From positions 355,001 through 419,000 of the forward strand of contig MCFH01000014.1 in NCBI GenBank assembly GCA_002104945.1: a DNA stretch of 64,000 bases, in the 5' to 3' direction. Both the position numbers and the translations under genes were made by a program. Shown piece after piece: positions 60,722-64,000 of the stretch. This stretch comes from Piromyces finnis (Eukaryota > Neocallimastigomycota > Neocallimastigomycetes > Neocallimastigales > Neocallimastigaceae). Below the pieces are notes generated by a model. That model worked only from the letters and a program-made list of their open reading frames with translations. It was not told the DNA's origin and ran no database searches. Every line of letters begins with the position of its first letter. Position 1 is the stretch's first letter.

Positions 60722-62051
60722 TTTATTTATTTTTTTTTAATAAATATCGTTCAATATATATATAATATATTTAAAAACAATAATATTAAGAAAGAAAAAA
60801 AAAAGTTTAAAAATATTAAAATAAAAAAATTAAAAAAATTTTTTTTTTCTTTTTTTTCTTTTTTTAAAAAAAAAGGATAATTTTTTAAAATAATAAATAA
60901 ATGAAAAATAATAATAATAATAATAACTTTCAAAAGAAAAATAGATAGATCAAGTTATTTAAAGTTAATTATTATTATTATTTTTTTTTTTTGATAAGCA
61001 ATTTATTTTACCAATTCAATTGAATTATTAGAATTTTTATAATTATATGATTTAAAGGGAACTGGGAGAAAAATTATACTTCACAAAGTACCAGCCAGTT
61101 TAATTATATTTGGTAATAAATAAAATTTTAAATTTAAATTGAACTTTAATTATGGTATAAAAGAAAATCATGACGATAATGTCATTAATATCATTAATAG
61201 TATGTAGTATATCCCAATAGACAATCATTTCTTTTATTGTTATTATTAATTGCAATTGTAATTTAAATTCTCCCCTTTAGTTCTTTATGGAAAACTCTTA
61301 TCATGTTTTTTTTTATCAAATATATATATATATATTATTTTGCTTCTACGATCATCCTAGAGTATTTTTATTGTTACAACCCTTCCTATTCAAACTTTTT
61401 TTTATTTTATTTTTTTTATTAGTAATGGACCATAAATATTTAGGATTTTCTTTTAACATATTGCACTAATTTTCATAACTTTTTTTTTTTTTATATTTTT
61501 ATTTTTATTATAAATATTGTTTTTAAAAAAAGAGGGTTTTAAATACTTATATAAACTATAATACATATTTTTATTTCATTAATATTAATTTTTATTATTT
61601 TTTTTTACTTTATTTTTCTTTTAAAAATAAAAATTTTTTTCCTAATAAAATAAAAATATTATATATAAAATTTACATTTTTTTTATTTTTTTTTTTTTAA
61701 TTAAAAAAAATTATTATAATTACTTTTTGTGTTTAAAAGTAATAAATTTCTTAAGATGTAAAAATAAACTTTTTTATTAGTTTATTTATGATACAAATTT
61801 ATTAGGTGTATTTTGTAATATTTTTTTATATCTATGGAATTGAAAAATAAAAATATATTTTTAATATATTTTCTTTATTCTATATTTTTTTTGTAGTTGT
61901 TATTATTATTTTAATTTATATATTATTATTTATGATTATTGATGTATTTAAATATATTTTAGTTTCTTGTATTTTTTTTCATAATCATAACTTTCACTTG
62001 AATATTCTCAAAATTTCAATTTATGTCCGCGTTTAATAATTTGTTAGTTGT
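60722..62051. other. Intergenic region between the CotH and CE18-like genes
   Basis: 1.3 kb of A+T-rich DNA. It should hold the CotH promoter (right after 60721) and the 3' region of the CE18-like gene. A few less biased stretches near 61040-61110 and 61280-61470 give only short frames without family signal. Confidence 0.55.
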
Positions 62052-64000
62052 TTATAAATTTAATTGTTCTTTGAATAATTCTTGAGCGTTACTGTTGACA
62101 AGATCAGCAGCACTCTTAATACCACACCATCCTCCAGCTGGTCTGGTAGCATCGTTTTCATACTTTTCTTCGTATCCGATAACACCATTTTCGAGGATGT
62201 AATCTAATTTATCAGATTCACAGCATGGTAAACCAAAGTCTTCAGCCCAGCATTTCTTGTTCTTAATAATACCACACCATTCCTTTGTGTCCTTAGTAAC
62301 ACCCCACCATCCACTTTCATCAATGTATTCAACAATACTTTCACCATTGTTACAGCATCTGTAACCAAGTTCTTCACTCCAACAAACCTTTTCTTCTTCT
62401 TCTTCAATAGCTTCAGCATTAGTAGCCCAAGCAAGAGGTGGATTTAACTTAATAGTCTTAGCTTCTGAGTCGCCCTTTTCAAAGCTAACCCAAGCAACTA
62501 AACGATCCTTACCTCTCTTTTCGAAAGCAATTTTGCTTTCATTCTTGTTCTTGTAAGCATTTTGTGGAAGAGTAATTGGAATCTTACAATCCTTTTCAAT
62601 AGACTTTGGTGAAATCTTAATAGCAGTAACATAATCACCTTCAATAACAGCAGACTTTTCAATATCACAGTAAGTAATTCTGTTGTATCTATCAAGATAT
62701 AATTGGGCTTGATCATCAAGCTTTAATGAAGTAACTGGCCAGTTTACAAATTTGGTGTATTTTTCAAGAACAGCATTACTCCATTTTTGAAGTAAACTTT
62801 CCTTTTCTTCAAGATCGTGACTACGAAGGTTAATTTGATGGAATTGGTGAGCTTCATTTCTTAAGCTTACCATTAAGTTAAGAGTACGGTCAACTTCATT
62901 GTTAATGAATCTTTCCCAAGTTGATTCACCAATTTCATCTTCGTATATAAGGTTGTAAATGTAAGTGTTTTCTTCAACAGTACTACTAGTGTAGTAAACT
63001 TCAGTTGGAGTACGTGGAATAATTGGGAATCCTTCATAGTTGCTGCTTTCCATTGTAGTAAAGAATGGTAAGTATGGGTTTTCTTGGTTAATAAGAGTTG
63101 GACGAGATAAATCACCAGTACCAGATTCAATACCGTACTTCTTAAAAACGTTGAGAGCATCAGCATTTCTTAAACCAGAAATTTGTGGAGTAACAATAGA
63201 TTTTCCGGAATAGTATGGTTTGTCATAGATATTTAAAAGCTTAGCCATTTCAATGTTAGTTTTGATTTCATTTTCAACATCAAAAGTAGTAGCTTCATCT
63301 AAGTTTTCGTGAGTAAAAGTGTGAGAAGACCAGAAGAAATTCTTACTGTTTTCTTCTTTATCGAAATAGGCAAATAAACTATCATTTTCAAGGAATTCCT
63401 TATCATATGAAAGAGTGTAGTTACCTTCTGGCCATCTGCTAACACCCTTTCCTGGAACTTTAACGTATTCAATATCACAATATCTTTCACCATCAACTTG
63501 AAGAGCAATAGCTGGATTAATGACAGCAAGAACACCATTACCATTGAATGCAATTTCACATTTAATAGATGAACCTTCTGGAAGCTTGTTAACAACAGTT
63601 TCTTGCCAGTTCTTTAAAATTTCGAAATCTTCAACAGTAGAACGGTAAGAGTTGTAGGTACTTTCTAATTCATTGGTTTCGTAATTTAAGAGACCAGTGG
63701 AAAGGAAAACATCATCGATATGTGGAGTAAAAGTAACACGTCTTTCACCAGCATATAATGAACGGGTAACCCATGAAATCCATAAGTGATTTAACATAAC
63801 ACTGTTAATAGACCAATCACCAAATGCAATATAGAAAGATAATCTTTCACCATCATCATTTTTAATGTAGGCAGCAACAACAGATTCTTCCTTAATTTCT
63901 TCATTTGGCTTTAAAGTAATGATTGGGGTTGCAATTTTATCATTTTCAATCTTACCTGGAACATGGTATAAACTATTAAGATAGTAAAATAAAATTTTTT
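62052..64000 (-). CDS. Agd3/CE18-like polysaccharide deacetylase with two C-terminal fungal dockerins (5' partial)
   Basis: Open to the right window edge, so the N-terminus and any signal peptide are missing; about 649 residues are visible with no intron. The catalytic part follows Agd3, the Aspergillus galactosaminogalactan deacetylase that founded family CE18: TFTPHIDDVF (metal Asp motif, 63711-63722), FWSSHTFTHENL (HxxxH, 63309-63323), YSGKSIVTPQISGLRNADAL and TMESSNYEGFPIIPRTPTEVYY. It ends in two CBM10-type dockerins, CWSEELGYRCC...EWCGI (62384-62268) and CWAEDFGLPCC...GWCGI (62252-62121), which bind cohesins of the fungal cellulosome scaffold. The predicted role is extracellular removal of acetyl groups from an amino-sugar or acetylated polysaccharide while docked. 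The substrate is inference. The stop is TAA at 62052-62054. Confidence 0.88.
   Translation of the reverse strand, partial: KILFYYLNSLYHVPGKIENDKIATPIITLKPNEEIKEESVVAAYIKNDDGERLSFYIAFGDWSINSVMLNHLWISWVTRSLYAGERRVTFTPHIDDVFLSTGLLNYETNELESTYNSYRSTVEDFEILKNWQETVVNKLPEGSSIKCEIAFNGNGVLAVINPAIALQVDGERYCDIEYVKVPGKGVSRWPEGNYTLSYDKEFLENDSLFAYFDKEENSKNFFWSSHTFTHENLDEATTFDVENEIKTNIEMAKLLNIYDKPYYSGKSIVTPQISGLRNADALNVFKKYGIESGTGDLSRPTLINQENPYLPFFTTMESSNYEGFPIIPRTPTEVYYTSSTVEENTYIYNLIYEDEIGESTWERFINNEVDRTLNLMVSLRNEAHQFHQINLRSHDLEEKESLLQKWSNAVLEKYTKFVNWPVTSLKLDDQAQLYLDRYNRITYCDIEKSAVIEGDYVTAIKISPKSIEKDCKIPITLPQNAYKNKNESKIAFEKRGKDRLVAWVSFEKGDSEAKTIKLNPPLAWATNAEAIEEEEEKVCWSEELGYRCCNNGESIVEYIDESGWWGVTKDTKEWCGIIKNKKCWAEDFGLPCCESDKLDYILENGVIGYEEKYENDATRPAGGWCGIKSAADLVNSNAQELFKEQLNL
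62121..62384 (-). other. Tandem CBM10-type fungal dockerin domains
   Basis: Two Cys-rich modules of about 39 and 44 residues, separated by five residues. Each opens CW(S/A)E-x-(L/F)G-x-x-CC and closes with WCGI. The second is longer, with an extra loop before its final Cys. Double dockerins are usual in cellulosomal enzymes of Neocallimastigomycota. Confidence 0.92.

Overview
The window looks like nuclear DNA of an anaerobic gut fungus (Neocallimastigomycota). The signs are extreme A+T content between genes, long homopolymer and AAT-type microsatellite tracts, small GT-AG introns in conserved genes, Asn-rich proteins, and above all a secreted enzyme ending in two tandem CBM10-type fungal dockerins, the cellulosome docking module of this phylum. 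A CotH-family gene sits beside it. The lineage call is an inference from these features.

Layout. 1-5380 is AT-rich and holds no convincing complete gene. 5381-9193 (+) is a large PH-like, Ser/Gln-rich regulatory protein. 11434-14848 (+) is the AAA+ ATPase RuvB-like 2, whose first exon is only the ATG. 14849-19380 is gene-poor; it has a truncated LINE 3' end abutting a roughly 845-bp hexanucleotide array, a 52-bp direct repeat and a 220-bp AAT array. 19380 to about 23190 (-) is a more complete but broken LINE retrotransposon. 24474-27708 (-) is the chaperonin subunit CCT4. 30191-31718 (+) is the COPII GTPase SAR1. 32923-39504 (+) is an unidentified multi-exon Asn-rich gene with a long AAT array in its coding path. 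39946-44581 (-) is exonuclease 1. 46659-49738 (+) is the chaperonin subunit CCT7. 50487-57051 (-) is a gamma-tubulin complex protein of GCP6/GCP5 type. 58173-60721 (-) is a secreted CotH-kinase-family protein. 62052 to the right edge (-) is an Agd3/CE18-like polysaccharide deacetylase with two dockerins, cut at its 5' end by the window.

Most genes are housekeeping: chromatin remodelling, tubulin/actin folding, ER export, mismatch repair/resection and microtubule nucleation. CCT4 and CCT7 are subunits of the same ring and act with gamma-tubulin biology, but lie on opposite strands about 19 kb apart, so no operon-like control is implied. The right end is the lineage-specific part: two secreted proteins in tandem, one of them equipped to dock on a fungal cellulosome.

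Exon borders were read by hand from GT/AG sites plus conservation of the protein family. For RUVBL2, CCT4, CCT7, SAR1, EXO1 and the CotH gene all exon phases close to a multiple of three. For the GCP gene and the unidentified gene some joints remain open. No tRNA, rRNA or CRISPR array was recognised.
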